Shown: positions 9,548-20,334, counted from the first letter of the stretch. The stretch: 64,000 nt of DNA from Woeseiaceae bacterium (GCA_030066075.1 JASJCH010000018.1:1-64000); one strand, 5' to 3'. Translations and numbers: made by a program. The notes: generated by a model not told the origin, from the sequence alone.

Positions 9548-10876
9548 CTACGGCCAGATATCCCGCTGCAGCACGACCGTTGCGATGCGCTTGATCGCCA
9601 GCACAAGTGCGGCGTCTCTCAGCGTCGGCGCGGGTTTGTCCTTGTCGTCGCCGGCCTCGTAACGCTCGCTGAGCTCGTCGTAAAGGTCCACGACTTCGTC
9701 GACCGCGCGGCACATCTTCTCGTTGAGCAGCGTTTCGACCTTTTTCAGGCTCCACTTCTGGTTCTCGAGATTCTGCACCCACTCGAAATAACTAACGACG
9801 ACGCCGCCCGCGTTCGCGAGTATGTCGGGCAGTACGATGATGTCTTTCTGCCGCAGGACCTCGTCCGAGACTGCCGTCAACGGACCGTTCGCATCCTCGA
9901 CGATGAGCTTGGCCTTGACGTCGTGCGCGTTGGCCGTCGTGATCTGGCACTCCAGGGCAGCCGGAATCAGGACGTCGCAGTCATACGCCAGGACGTCTTC
10001 ATTCGTAATGGCCGTCGAGCCCGGGAACTCCATGACGCTGCCGGTCTCTTCCTTGAATGCCAGGACTTCGCGCGGATCCAGCCCTTCGTCGTTGCTGATG
10101 CCGCCACGTGAGTCGCTGACTGCGACAATGATGGCGCCTGCATCGTGGAACAGGCGGGCTGCGATCGAGCCGGCGTTGCCATAACCCTGGACGGCGACAC
10201 GCGCGCCTTCGAGCGTGTGCATGCCGTGGACGACGCCGCGCCGGAGTAACTGTTCGGTAGCGTTCCAGCTGCCGCGGGCCGTGGCTTCATCCCGGCCCAG
10301 CGAACCGCCGATCTCCAGCGGCTTGCCCGTGACAACGGCCAGGTTGTTGCCGCCCGGATGCATCCGGTCATAGGTGTCGTAGATCCAGGCCATGGTCTGG
10401 GCGTCGGTGTAGACGTCCGGGGCCGGGATGTCGGTGTAGGGTCCGATGTTGTCGCCGAGTTCTGCGACGAAACGGCGCGTGATATGGCGCAGCTCGCGGC
10501 GGCTCAGTTCTTTCGGATTGCATATGACGCCGCCCTTGCCACCACCGTAAGGGATATCCACGACGGCCGTCTTCCAGGTCATGAACGCGGCGAGCGCGGC
10601 GACCTCGGCCTCGGACACGTCAGGGTGGTAGCGAATACCGCCCTTGCCCGGACCGCGCACGTCGCTGTGCATGACTCGGAATCCGTGGAAGGTCCGTGTC
10701 GAGCCATCGTCCATGTTCACGGGGAACTGCACGTGGAGCGTACGTTTAGGATTGATCAGGAAGTCGATGATCCCTTCCTTGATACCGTCGACCCAAGTCA
10801 GGGCCCTTTCGAATTGCTGTTTAGCATTGACGAAAAGGTCGAGACTCTCGGCGGATTTGACAGGCATATCCATCAT
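9548..10876 (-). CDS. Glu/Leu/Phe/Val dehydrogenase (glutamate dehydrogenase family)
   Basis: GFRVMHSDVRGPGKGGIRYHPDV, MTWKTAVVDIPYGGGKGGV, VAVQGYGNAGSIAARLFHDAGA. Confidence 0.95.
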   Translation of the reverse strand: MMDMPVKSAESLDLFVNAKQQFERALTWVDGIKEGIIDFLINPKRTLHVQFPVNMDDGSTRTFHGFRVMHSDVRGPGKGGIRYHPDVSEAEVAALAAFMTWKTAVVDIPYGGGKGGVICNPKELSRRELRHITRRFVAELGDNIGPYTDIPAPDVYTDAQTMAWIYDTYDRMHPGGNNLAVVTGKPLEIGGSLGRDEATARGSWNATEQLLRRGVVHGMHTLEGARVAVQGYGNAGSIAARLFHDAGAIIVAVSDSRGGISNDEGLDPREVLAFKEETGSVMEFPGSTAITNEDVLAYDCDVLIPAALECQITTANAHDVKAKLIVEDANGPLTAVSDEVLRQKDIIVLPDILANAGGVVVSYFEWVQNLENQKWSLKKVETLLNEKMCRAVDEVVDLYDELSERYEAGDDKDKPAPTLRDAALVLAIKRIATVVLQRDIWP

Positions 10877-10966
10877 TCACCTCGCAAGAATTGGAGAGTC
10901 CTCAAGGGAATTTTCGCGCGTTTTTCGGGGTGGGGCGCTAGGTAGTTTCGCCTATTGTTGTGTCGT

Positions 10967-12052
10967 TTATCGTGCGCTGATGGTGTCGATGATCTCAACC
11001 GCCTGGCCTGGCGACAGGCGCTCCGCCCCCCGCACGATGACCTGCTCGCCGGCCGCTATGCCGTCCGTCACTCCGACCCAGAGACCGACGATGGCGTTGA
11101 TGTCGACGGCGACCTGCTCGGCTGTGTTGTCCTCGCCGACTTTGTAGACGTAAGCAAGGCCGCCGCGCTCGACGAGCGCATCGCGCGGCACGGCAACGGT
11201 CGAGACCGGCGCGTCGCTCGGCAGGCTAACCTGTACGGGCGTGCCCACGAGCCACTCGCCCTCGGCGACTTCAAGGCGCACCTCGATCATCCGCGACACG
11301 GCGTCGCCAACAGGAACCACAGTGCGCACCACATGCTCACGCGAGACTGCGCCGCTTCTGACGGACACGCGCATCCCGGGAGAGATGTACTGCGACAGCC
11401 CGATTGAGGCGGGCAAGGAGATCTCGATCCGATGCGTGTCGACCAGCCTCAATACGTCTTCGCCCAGGGTGATGAACTCACCCACCGACGCCAGACGCTC
11501 GACCACGTGCCCGGCGAACGCCGCGCGAATCTCGGACCGCTGCAGGTCGCCTTTGGCGCGATCCAGTGCGGCCCGCGCGTCGGCCAGCGAATGCTGCGCC
11601 TGGTCGCGCTGCGCAATTGCCTCATCAAGCAACGTCTTCGATGTACTGTTCTTGGCAGCCAGCTCCTCGATGCGCTCGAGCTGGCGCTCGCGGTAGTCGT
11701 AGTCGGAGGCAAGTCGGGCGACGTTGGCCTCGGCGCGCGCAACGTCGATGCGAAGAAGCCGCGGATCGATGCGCGCAATGACTTCGCCCTGGTCGACGGC
11801 ATCGCCGACGTCGGCCAGCCAGGTGAGCACGCCCTCGACCTCGCTCGCGATGCGCGAGTCATTGAGACTGACTACGGTGCCGGAAACATCGACCGAAGGC
11901 GCCATTTCCCGCAACTCGGCCGTCGCAACTTCCACTCGTGCCGGCGGAAACGCGAAACCCTCCTGCGCAAGTGCAGGGGTAGCAGCCGCGCACAGCACCA
12001 CGGCCGCCAGCAGGCTGGCAAACATCGGGTAGTGGCGCTGACTGTTCGTCAC
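10967..12052 (-). CDS. RND efflux periplasmic adaptor (MFP/HlyD family)
   Basis: Signal peptide; SGTVVSLNDSRIASEVEGVLTWLADVGDAVDQGEVIARID lipoyl-like hairpin; upstream of the RND permease (minus strand). Confidence 0.9.
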   Translation of the reverse strand: MTNSQRHYPMFASLLAAVVLCAAATPALAQEGFAFPPARVEVATAELREMAPSVDVSGTVVSLNDSRIASEVEGVLTWLADVGDAVDQGEVIARIDPRLLRIDVARAEANVARLASDYDYRERQLERIEELAAKNSTSKTLLDEAIAQRDQAQHSLADARAALDRAKGDLQRSEIRAAFAGHVVERLASVGEFITLGEDVLRLVDTHRIEISLPASIGLSQYISPGMRVSVRSGAVSREHVVRTVVPVGDAVSRMIEVRLEVAEGEWLVGTPVQVSLPSDAPVSTVAVPRDALVERGGLAYVYKVGEDNTAEQVAVDINAIVGLWVGVTDGIAAGEQVIVRGAERLSPGQAVEIIDTISAR

Positions 12053-12063
12053 GGCGGCTCCTG

Positions 12064-15000
12064 TTACTCGGTCCCGGACGCCACGCTGGGCTCCGGCACA
12101 CGAGCTTGGCGCAGTCGCGGCCTGATTTGCAACAAACTGGGTAGCAGCAACAGCGTAAACAGGGTCGAAACTGCCATACCGCCGACGATTGCCGCCGCCA
12201 TGCCGCGATAAATCTCGCTGCCGGCGCCCGGCACGACGAGCAGTGGCAGCATGCCGAACAGGCTCGTGAGCGTGCTCATGAAGATAGGCCGCAGACGGTA
12301 TCGCAGCGCCTGGTGCACGGCATCCCGGCGATTCAGGCCGCGGTTTTCTGCCGCTCGCGTCTGCGCGACGAGCAGGATGGCGTTATTGACGACGAGACCA
12401 ATGAGAATGATGAAGCCGATCATGCCCAGCAGGTCGAGCGGCTGGAACTTGATGGCATTGACAATGGTGATCGCGAACACACCGCCGACTGCGGCGAGCG
12501 GAATAGAAATTGCGACGCGTACGGCGTCGGTGAGCGAGCGAAACAGCCCGGCCATGATCAGGACGAGCAGGCCGATGGCCGTCAGGAAGTTCGTGCCCAG
12601 CGTGCCTACGGCGCGCTCGAGATCCTCCACGCTGCCTGCGTACTGGATGGTGCCGTCGGGCGGCAGCAACGGCCTCAGTTCCGGTTCGATATTCGTTTTC
12701 AGCTCGTCGACCAGCGCCTCGAGCGACATGCCGTAAGGGGGGTTGACGATAAGGCTGTAGACGCGCGACCGGTTGATGCGCACGATTTGCGCAGGCGATG
12801 GCGCGACGGCGATCGAAGCAAGCTCACCCAGGGGCACGAGACCGCCCTCCGGCGTCGACACTGGCAGCGACGCCATTTCCTCGGGCGTACGGAAGCGCGT
12901 TGATTTCAGGTAGATGTCGACGCGCTCGCGACCGGTGAAGTATTCGCCAAGCCAGACTCCCTGGCCGAGCTGCAGAATGACCCGCGTCAGGTCCTGGCGG
13001 GTCCAGCCGACTTCGGCAAGCCGCACGTCGTTGGGTGTGAAGCGCAGCTCATTCGCCTCGGCGAAGGGGTCCGGGTTGGGCTGTGCCGACGACCCGGGCA
13101 TCCGTTCAGGAACGAGTTGCATAGCGCGGGCCACGACGTCCTTGAGGGCGTCCGTGTCGGTCGAGCCGAGGCGCATCTCTACACTGTTGGAGCTCTCGAA
13201 GCCGCCGAACAGGCTGCGGCGCATCGTGAAGCCGAACATATCCGGGACACCTGCTATCAGATCGCCCTGGACCACGGACTGGAATTCGTCGAGGTTGGTG
13301 CCCTCTGCCGGGTTGATGGCCAGCCAGCCGCCGGCGCCCCCAGGGAACGACCACAGGAAGTAATCGCGAATCGCGGGTTCTTTCTCGCCGTTCATGTGCG
13401 GCTCGAGCCGGTCGATGAGCAGCTGCGCAATCTCGCGGTCGGCGGTGTCAACATTGGTACCAGGCGGAAAGAACAGGAAGCTGTCGACCGTGTCGCGTTT
13501 CACGGGTGGCAGGTAATTACTCTCCGGCCACAGCAATACGGTGAACAGCACCGACCCCGTCATGAGGCCAGCGATCCAGCCGAGTCGCCGCGTTGGTGTG
13601 CCCGTGAGGTTCATGATGCGATCGGCCATCCGGTTCCAGATGGAATCCTCCGCCGGTTTTGCCGGCGCCTCGCGCATCAGGTAGCGCGCGGCCGTGGGCA
13701 GGATCGTAATCGCGACCACCAGCGAGACGGTGATGCCGATCGCGATCGTCAGCGCAAGGTCGGCGAACATCTGGCCCTCGACATCCTTGAGGAACATGAT
13801 TGGTATGAAGATCGCAACCGTGGTGGCGGTTGACGCGAGCAGGGCGCGCCAGACCTGCGTAGTGCCACGATCGCTGGCCTCCAGCGGCGTTTCGCCACGC
13901 TCGCGCAGTCGCACGATGTTCTCGAGCACAACGATGGCGGCATCGAGCACCATGCCCGTGGCGAACGCGAGGCCCGCCAGGGAGATGACGTTGAGGGACC
14001 GTCCGGCCATCGACAGCACGACGAAGGTCGTTAGCAGCGAGACCGGAATCGCGAGCGCGATAATCAGCGTCGCGCGCCATTGCCGCAGGAACAGCCACAG
14101 GACGCCGAGAGCGAGCAGGATGCCGGCCGCGAGGTTACCGGTCAGCAAATTAATGGAGCGTTTGATATAGACCGACGGGTCGAAGCTGTAGGCGGCCAGA
14201 AGGTCGCGGTCCGGGAAGACGGTCTCGTTCAGGTTGTCCATGTGCTGCTTCACGCCGTCGAGCGCCTCGAGCACATTGGCGTCATTGGTCTTGGCGATGG
14301 AGAAGCGCGCGGCCGGACGACCGTTGTGATAGATGAAGCCCTCGCGCTGCGGCGGACCGTAGTCGATTGTGGCGATGTCGCCGAGCTTGATCGGCAAACC
14401 GCCGCGCCATTCGAGAATCAGATTCTCGAGTTCATCGATATCCCAGCGACCCTCGACACGCAGTGTGTAGCTGCGCCGGCCGACGTCGACGACGCCCGAT
14501 GAAATGTTGGCCGAGCGGCCGATACGATCGGCTGCGCGCGCAATATCGATACCCAGTTCGGCGGCCTTGTAGGGATCGATGATGATCTGCAATTGGTCGC
14601 TGGCATTGCCGCTGGTGTCGAACATGCTGACGCGCGACACGCCATAGAGACCCGCGACTTCAGGCCGGATAACTTCGCGCAGCCAGCGCTTGTTACGAAT
14701 GAGATCGTCCTCGTCGCCCTCGAGCTGCTCGATGAAATACTCGATGAGCTGGTCGTTGGCGTCACCCCATTCGCCCAGGCTGACATTGGGCCGGTCGGCA
14801 TTGCCCGGTAACGGCCGCAGCCGATTGAGGCGGCTGATGATGTCAATCAGCGCCCGCGTCATGTCGGTCTCGAGCGCAAATTCGAGCTGGGTCCAGGAGA
14901 AGTTAGACATGCTCCATGACGACATCTCGGTCATGCTCGGGGTGCCCTGCAGCACCTCTTCGATAGGAACCGTGATCTCGGACTCGATCTCGCGCGGGGA

Positions 15001-15162
15001 CGCGCCGGGCCAGGCAGCGGACACCGTAACGACGGGTTTCTCGATCTGCGGCAGCAACTGCGCCGGAATCTGGAAGATAGACAGAATTCCGAGCAGCACC
15101 ACAACTGCTGCCACGATCGCGACGGCGGCAGGATTGGCCAGGCTGGATTGTGTCAGCCGCAT
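12064..15162 (-). CDS. RND efflux permease (AcrB/HAE family)
   Basis: 1032 aa; GTTQVWRALLASTATTVAIFIPIMFLKDVEGQMFADLALTIAIGI and C-terminal NNAILLVAQTRA, RPIFMSTLTSLFGMLPLL. Confidence 0.95.
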   Translation of the reverse strand: MRLTQSSLANPAAVAIVAAVVVLLGILSIFQIPAQLLPQIEKPVVTVSAAWPGASPREIESEITVPIEEVLQGTPSMTEMSSWSMSNFSWTQLEFALETDMTRALIDIISRLNRLRPLPGNADRPNVSLGEWGDANDQLIEYFIEQLEGDEDDLIRNKRWLREVIRPEVAGLYGVSRVSMFDTSGNASDQLQIIIDPYKAAELGIDIARAADRIGRSANISSGVVDVGRRSYTLRVEGRWDIDELENLILEWRGGLPIKLGDIATIDYGPPQREGFIYHNGRPAARFSIAKTNDANVLEALDGVKQHMDNLNETVFPDRDLLAAYSFDPSVYIKRSINLLTGNLAAGILLALGVLWLFLRQWRATLIIALAIPVSLLTTFVVLSMAGRSLNVISLAGLAFATGMVLDAAIVVLENIVRLRERGETPLEASDRGTTQVWRALLASTATTVAIFIPIMFLKDVEGQMFADLALTIAIGITVSLVVAITILPTAARYLMREAPAKPAEDSIWNRMADRIMNLTGTPTRRLGWIAGLMTGSVLFTVLLWPESNYLPPVKRDTVDSFLFFPPGTNVDTADREIAQLLIDRLEPHMNGEKEPAIRDYFLWSFPGGAGGWLAINPAEGTNLDEFQSVVQGDLIAGVPDMFGFTMRRSLFGGFESSNSVEMRLGSTDTDALKDVVARAMQLVPERMPGSSAQPNPDPFAEANELRFTPNDVRLAEVGWTRQDLTRVILQLGQGVWLGEYFTGRERVDIYLKSTRFRTPEEMASLPVSTPEGGLVPLGELASIAVAPSPAQIVRINRSRVYSLIVNPPYGMSLEALVDELKTNIEPELRPLLPPDGTIQYAGSVEDLERAVGTLGTNFLTAIGLLVLIMAGLFRSLTDAVRVAISIPLAAVGGVFAITIVNAIKFQPLDLLGMIGFIILIGLVVNNAILLVAQTRAAENRGLNRRDAVHQALRYRLRPIFMSTLTSLFGMLPLLVVPGAGSEIYRGMAAAIVGGMAVSTLFTLLLLPSLLQIRPRLRQARVPEPSVASGTE

Positions 15163-15293
15163 AGGTCCCCCCTAGACCCCTTTATTGCGGTGCTGGTGCT
15201 ATCACCTTGATTTTCTTGGACCAACACCGTCTTGCATGGTTCGGGACATTGTATAGCGAGCGGCTTCTCCATGTATGGCTATATACTTGAAAA

Positions 15294-16526
15294 ATGAGCA
15301 ATCGTGACTTTGATATCGTCGTCTGGGGTGCAACAGGATTTACGGGTGCGCTCGTAGCTGAGTACCTGCTGGCACAATATGGCACCGGCCATGACCATGA
15401 ACTGCGTTGGGCCATTGCCGGGCGCAGCGAGGACAAACTCGAGCAACTGCGACATGCGCTCGGCCCGGAGGCCGCGGCACTGCCTACCGTCGTCGCCGAC
15501 AGCTTCGACGAACAGAAGCTCAACGACATGGCGGCGAAGACGCGCGTTGTCATTACCACTGTCGGTCCCTACGCAAAGTATGGCTCGCAACTGGTCGCGG
15601 CCTGCGTGGAGCAGGGCACGCACTATTGCGACCTGGCCGGTGAGGCGCAGTGGATTCGCAAGATGATCGATACCCACCATGAGGCGGCTGCCAAATCCGG
15701 CGCCCGCATCGTGCATTGTTGTGGCTTCGACTCGGTGCCGATGGATATCGGTGTGCACTTCCTGCAATCGGAAGCAAAGAGCCGGCACGGCGATTACTGC
15801 GAATCGATCGTCATGAACGTCAAGGCCATGAGCGGCACGTTCAGCGGCGGCACGATGGCGAGCATGATGAACCTCATGAAAGAGGCGCGCGACGATCGCG
15901 ACATTGCGCGCGTGCTCATGAATCCCTATAGCCTCAATCCGGACGGCGAGCGCAGAGGCCCCGACCAGGGCGACCAGCGCGGCGTGAAGTTCGACGAAGT
16001 GGCCGAGTCCTGGACGGCGCCGTTCATCATGGCCGGCATCAACACCAAGGTCGTGCGGCGCAGCCATGCCCTCCAGGGGTATCCCTATGGCAAGGATTTC
16101 CGCTACAGCGAAGCAATGATGATGGGCGAGGGCGCTCGCGGCTGGTTGCGCGCCAGCGGCGTTGCCGGCGGTCTTGGCGGTTTCGTACTCACAGCCAGCC
16201 TGGGTCCAACACGTCGCCTGCTCGAACGCTACGTTTTGCCCAAGCCGGGTGAGGGTCCGAGCAAGCATCAGCGCGAGACCGGATTCTTCGACCTGCGGCA
16301 GTTCGGCACGCTCCCGGATGGCACCGTCATCCGAACCCGGATCACGGGCGATCGCGACCCGGGCTACGGTTCCACGAGCAAGATGCTGGCGGAATCGGGT
16401 GTCTGCCTGGCGAAAGATGAGCTGGCGTCGGAGGGTGGCGTTCTCACGCCGGCGGCGGCAATGGGTGACGCTTTGCTCAACAGGCTCAGGGAGAACGCCG
16501 GGCTGACGTTCGAGATCCTCGAATGA
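15294..16526 (+). CDS. Saccharopine dehydrogenase-like / trans-acting enoyl reductase-like NAD(P)-binding protein
   Basis: NRDFDIVVWGATGFTGALVAEYLLAQYG...; AKTRVVITTVGPYAKYGSQLVAACVEQGTHYCDLAGE. Confidence 0.92.
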   Translation: MSNRDFDIVVWGATGFTGALVAEYLLAQYGTGHDHELRWAIAGRSEDKLEQLRHALGPEAAALPTVVADSFDEQKLNDMAAKTRVVITTVGPYAKYGSQLVAACVEQGTHYCDLAGEAQWIRKMIDTHHEAAAKSGARIVHCCGFDSVPMDIGVHFLQSEAKSRHGDYCESIVMNVKAMSGTFSGGTMASMMNLMKEARDDRDIARVLMNPYSLNPDGERRGPDQGDQRGVKFDEVAESWTAPFIMAGINTKVVRRSHALQGYPYGKDFRYSEAMMMGEGARGWLRASGVAGGLGGFVLTASLGPTRRLLERYVLPKPGEGPSKHQRETGFFDLRQFGTLPDGTVIRTRITGDRDPGYGSTSKMLAESGVCLAKDELASEGGVLTPAAAMGDALLNRLRENAGLTFEILE

Positions 16527-17488
16527 ATATACGCAAGCGCGCGGCCGAGCTGCTGGAGCAAGGCCATTACAATGACCGGCCGAGCCGGATCGTCAACACG
16601 CTGCTGATCGTGCTCATCTCGCTGAACGTGGTCGCTATCTTTCTCGGGTCAGAGGACGACTTCTACGAACAATACCGAGATGCGCTGTGGCTGTTCGAGG
16701 TTTTCTCTGTGCTCGTGTTCACGGTCGAGTACCTGGTGCGAGTGTGGAGCGCCGTCGATCTCCAGGAGTTCGGGGACAGGCGGCCCGTTATCGGACGATT
16801 GCGCTACATGCTCACGCCGATGGCCCTTATCGATCTACTCGCTATCCTGCCCTTCTACCTGAGCCTCTACCTGTCGTTCGATCTGCGTTTCCTGCGCGTG
16901 GTGCGCATGCTGCGGCTGCTCAAGCTGACGCGCTATTCGCCGGCGCTCGGCGCCCTGCTCGATGTCATCCAGCGTGAGGCGGAAGCCTTGCTGGCCGCGT
17001 TCGTCGTGCTGTTGTTGATGCTCGTTTTCTCGGCTTGCGGCATTTACCTGCTCGAAGGGGATACGCAGCCTGAAGTGTTCGGCAGCATTCCGGAATCAAT
17101 GTGGTGGGCTATCGTGACGCTGACGACCGTGGGTTATGGGGACGTTGTCCCGATTACGGTTGGCGGCCAGGTGTTCGCCGGCCTGATCGGACTTATCGGC
17201 ATCGGCATGATCGCCGTGCCCGCCGCAATCCTGGCGTCTGGTTTCGCCGAGTGCATTCACGAGCGGCGCCAGAAATACACGCATCACATCCACGAACTAC
17301 TGCGCGACGGCATCCTGGACGAGCGTGATCGCTGGCTACTCGAGGGGCTGCGACGCGACCTCGGCCTGCGTAGCGACGAGGCCTTGCACCTGATTCGCAA
17401 CATGTTGCACGAGGCAAGACAAACGAAGATGTCGCACTGTCCGCACTGTGGAGAGCATCTTCACGAAGACCAGGTAACGGGCCAGTGA
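16523..17488 (+). CDS. Voltage-gated potassium channel-like ion transporter
   Basis: Six TM segments, S4-like FLRVVRMLRLLKLTRYS, selectivity filter TLTTVGYGDVVP. Confidence 0.95.
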   Translation: MNIRKRAAELLEQGHYNDRPSRIVNTLLIVLISLNVVAIFLGSEDDFYEQYRDALWLFEVFSVLVFTVEYLVRVWSAVDLQEFGDRRPVIGRLRYMLTPMALIDLLAILPFYLSLYLSFDLRFLRVVRMLRLLKLTRYSPALGALLDVIQREAEALLAAFVVLLLMLVFSACGIYLLEGDTQPEVFGSIPESMWWAIVTLTTVGYGDVVPITVGGQVFAGLIGLIGIGMIAVPAAILASGFAECIHERRQKYTHHIHELLRDGILDERDRWLLEGLRRDLGLRSDEALHLIRNMLHEARQTKMSHCPHCGEHLHEDQVTGQ

Positions 17489-18459
17489 TCGTCCCCGAAT
17501 ACTGGTCGGAGGCGAAAGAGCGGGTTGTCGTCAACGGCAGGCGGCGCACGCTCAAGCGTTTCGGCTGGTCGGACGTCAGCGAGGCGGAAGCGCTCGCTAA
17601 CGCCAAGGAGCGGGTTGCCGAAGCCGCCGCCCGGGCGCGGGCAGGCGAGCAGGTTCGCACCATGGACCACAAAATTCCCTACAACGGCGCCGAGGGCTTG
17701 CCGATTCGCGAGGAGATTATTTCACGGCACGGCGATGCGGTGATCACCCGCAACTCCTATGGCGCGCTGTGCCTGAACACGCCGGATACGGTATTTGCCG
17801 ATGTCGATGTCGAGGAACCAAGCGGAATCGGGCTCGGCTGGATCTATTTCCTGATTATTGCTGCCGCGGGCGTCTGGGGTAGCAAGGAGTTCGGCACCTG
17901 GTGGGTCCTGGCTGTGGCGGTGCTGGTCGGTGCGCTCCTCGCCCACGAATCGGCGAAGGCTACGCTGCGATTACTCGGGGTTTTCCGCACTGATCCTGTT
18001 GACGCGGCACGTGCGCGGATCGAGCAGTTTGCGACTGACAACCCGGACTGGCACTTGCGCCTGTATCGCACTCCAAGAGGCTATCGCGTGCTGGTGATGC
18101 ACCAGACCTTCGACCCCACCGAAGAGCCGGCCTTCGAGTTCCTGAAAAAACTGGGCAGCGACCCCCTGTACGTGACGATGTGCCGTAACCAGAAGTGTTT
18201 TCGCGCGCGTGTCAGCCCCAAGCCCTGGCGAATCGGCATGGAGCACATTCGACCGCGCCCCGGGGTTTGGCCGATCAAAGCCGAACGAATGCCGCAGCGA
18301 CACGAGTGGGTGCGGCGTTACGACGAACAATCACATCGCTATGCATCATGCCGGTTCGAGGCCACGCTCGGTTCCGGCCGCACGGATCGAAAATGCGAGG
18401 CCGTACGTCGGGTTCATGACAAGCACTGCAAGGCCGAGCAGGATCTCGCGCTGGCTTAG
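17485..18459 (+). CDS. Hypothetical protein with central TM helices; possible primase-like (AEP) motifs, unproven
   Basis: GTGA overlap with the channel gene; conserved-looking TVFADVDVEEPSG, LYRTPRGYRVLVMHQ, CFRARVSPKPWRIGM. Confidence 0.8.
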   Translation: MIVPEYWSEAKERVVVNGRRRTLKRFGWSDVSEAEALANAKERVAEAAARARAGEQVRTMDHKIPYNGAEGLPIREEIISRHGDAVITRNSYGALCLNTPDTVFADVDVEEPSGIGLGWIYFLIIAAAGVWGSKEFGTWWVLAVAVLVGALLAHESAKATLRLLGVFRTDPVDAARARIEQFATDNPDWHLRLYRTPRGYRVLVMHQTFDPTEEPAFEFLKKLGSDPLYVTMCRNQKCFRARVSPKPWRIGMEHIRPRPGVWPIKAERMPQRHEWVRRYDEQSHRYASCRFEATLGSGRTDRKCEAVRRVHDKHCKAEQDLALA

Positions 18460-20219
18460 TAGCGATTCGGCGACTGGTTCTGGCGCCGGACCCGTTCCAG
18501 CATTTCTTCCTGCGTAAGCTCGCGTCCCGTAACCGGCTTGTCGTTCCAGCCGCGATTGTAATTGTCTGTGCCATCCGGGCCAGCGCCCATCGCACGCCGC
18601 GCGCGCCGCATCGACAGGTTGCTCGCGACAATGACGATCAACACGATCAGGCCGAACAGCCCTTTCCAGAACAGCGGGTTTTCGAGAATGCCGCGCACCT
18701 GCGCCTCATCCTTGAGCGCGTCGGCCAGGCCCTCGAGTCCCTCGAAGTCGGCCTGGTGCACGGAGCGCATAAAGCTCGGCCAGGCCGCATTCGGGTTATT
18801 CGCTTCGGCAGTCTCGATGATGTGTCGTCGCGCCGCGGCGTTGCCGCCCCACTTGTTCTGCGAGAAGTTCAGGGCGGTCGCGTAGATGGGCTCGTGCGTT
18901 GGCGCAACTTCGGCCGCCGTATCGAAGGTGGTCATGAGTTTCGATGAGTAGCCGCCGTTGGAACCGATACCGCTGAGTTTCATCACCCACAGGCCACCAT
19001 TCTTGTTGTTCATCCGCAGCGCCTTGTCGATGATCTGGTCCGACAGGAAGCTCATGAGCCTGAAGGTCTTGCGGTTGGGTTCCGGGACTTCGGCCCATAG
19101 CGTTTCGCCGCGCACCTGCCAGGCGTGCCGGCTCACGAGCCACCCCAGCGTCCACCAGCCGCGGTAGTTGTCGGGCCAGCGCTCGACAATCTCGAGAGCT
19201 ACGGAGATACCCTCGTGGATGTCTCCCTGTTCACCCCAGGCGTTAGCGTAATTGATCATGATCATCGGGTCGTTCGGGTTGGCCACGACCAGGTCGCGGA
19301 GCCCGTTCAGGCGTCTCTCGAGCTCGTAGTCCTCGAGTGCGGTGACCTCGAGCGACCGGTACGACTCGAGCGCGACGCCGGCATGCCCGGGGAACGCCTC
19401 GCGAGATCGATTGGAGATTTCGAGGTTCTCCCGGGCTTCCCGGAGATTGGTTGGGAACGACTTCGCATGCAGTTCGTAGAGCTGGAACATGGCCAGCGTC
19501 GGGTGCGCTTCGCGAAGCTCGGCGAGCAGCTCCTGCCGTACGACGAGGTCGGACATGTTCAGGTCAATATAGTTTTCGAGGTACGCCTGGACCGCTTCGG
19601 GCGTCAGCGTCGATGTGTCTTCGAGGTAAGCGCGCTGGCTCTCGGTGAGCTCGACGCCAAGTTCGTCGTAGACCCAGCTCGAGATGTCGATCAGCGCTGC
19701 GGGCAGCGTCTCGTCGGTTACCCGCCAGCTCGAGTTGGCGAGCTCCTCGCCTTTCCTGGAGTCCACGAGCTGCGCCTCGATCTGCAGCGCGTCACCCTCC
19801 CGCGTGACAGTACCGGTGAGAATGTTCTCTATGCCCATCGCCCTGCGCAAACCGTTAAAGTGCGCGGGCGTCGCCAGCACGGGATCGTAGAAGTCGCGAT
19901 CCACGCCGGCGTCGAGCGCCGTGTAATACGCCGAAGGCATCGTTAGTCGCACAGTCGGAACGTACTGGATTCTCCGGCGGAGGAGGTCACCGATAGCAAA
20001 GTGCCAGTTCTGCAGCGTCTCGTCATCGGTCAGGAAATCGCCGATGGCCAGTGACGGCACCGGGCTATCCGGCCGCTCGTAGCCGGGTGCGAGCTTATCC
20101 ATGGGAAACAGCTCACCGGCAAATTCGTGGCGCACCTGGGCGACGAAATCATCCTCGGCCCAGGCCGGGGTGCTGGCTCCGAGGAGCACGAGCAGCATGC
20201 TTAGACGACGCAAAATCAT
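18456..20219 (-). CDS. TPR-containing protein with TolB-like N-terminal domain, exported/membrane-anchored
   Basis: Start refined to ATG 20219 (MILRRLSMLLVLLGASTPAWA signal peptide); AIGDLLRRRIQYVPTVRL; C-terminal TM LFWKGLFGLIVLIVIVAS. Confidence 0.82.
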   Translation of the reverse strand: MILRRLSMLLVLLGASTPAWAEDDFVAQVRHEFAGELFPMDKLAPGYERPDSPVPSLAIGDFLTDDETLQNWHFAIGDLLRRRIQYVPTVRLTMPSAYYTALDAGVDRDFYDPVLATPAHFNGLRRAMGIENILTGTVTREGDALQIEAQLVDSRKGEELANSSWRVTDETLPAALIDISSWVYDELGVELTESQRAYLEDTSTLTPEAVQAYLENYIDLNMSDLVVRQELLAELREAHPTLAMFQLYELHAKSFPTNLREARENLEISNRSREAFPGHAGVALESYRSLEVTALEDYELERRLNGLRDLVVANPNDPMIMINYANAWGEQGDIHEGISVALEIVERWPDNYRGWWTLGWLVSRHAWQVRGETLWAEVPEPNRKTFRLMSFLSDQIIDKALRMNNKNGGLWVMKLSGIGSNGGYSSKLMTTFDTAAEVAPTHEPIYATALNFSQNKWGGNAAARRHIIETAEANNPNAAWPSFMRSVHQADFEGLEGLADALKDEAQVRGILENPLFWKGLFGLIVLIVIVASNLSMRRARRAMGAGPDGTDNYNRGWNDKPVTGRELTQEEMLERVRRQNQSPNRY

Positions 20220-20334
20220 GCCCAAAGTCTCCGGTGTGACTCGCGAATTCACAAGGTAAGGGCACACACTTTGGCGAATTCCGGCCGAAAATCGAGAACT
20301 GTGACGCATTTTTTTGCGATACCATCCGGCCGCG

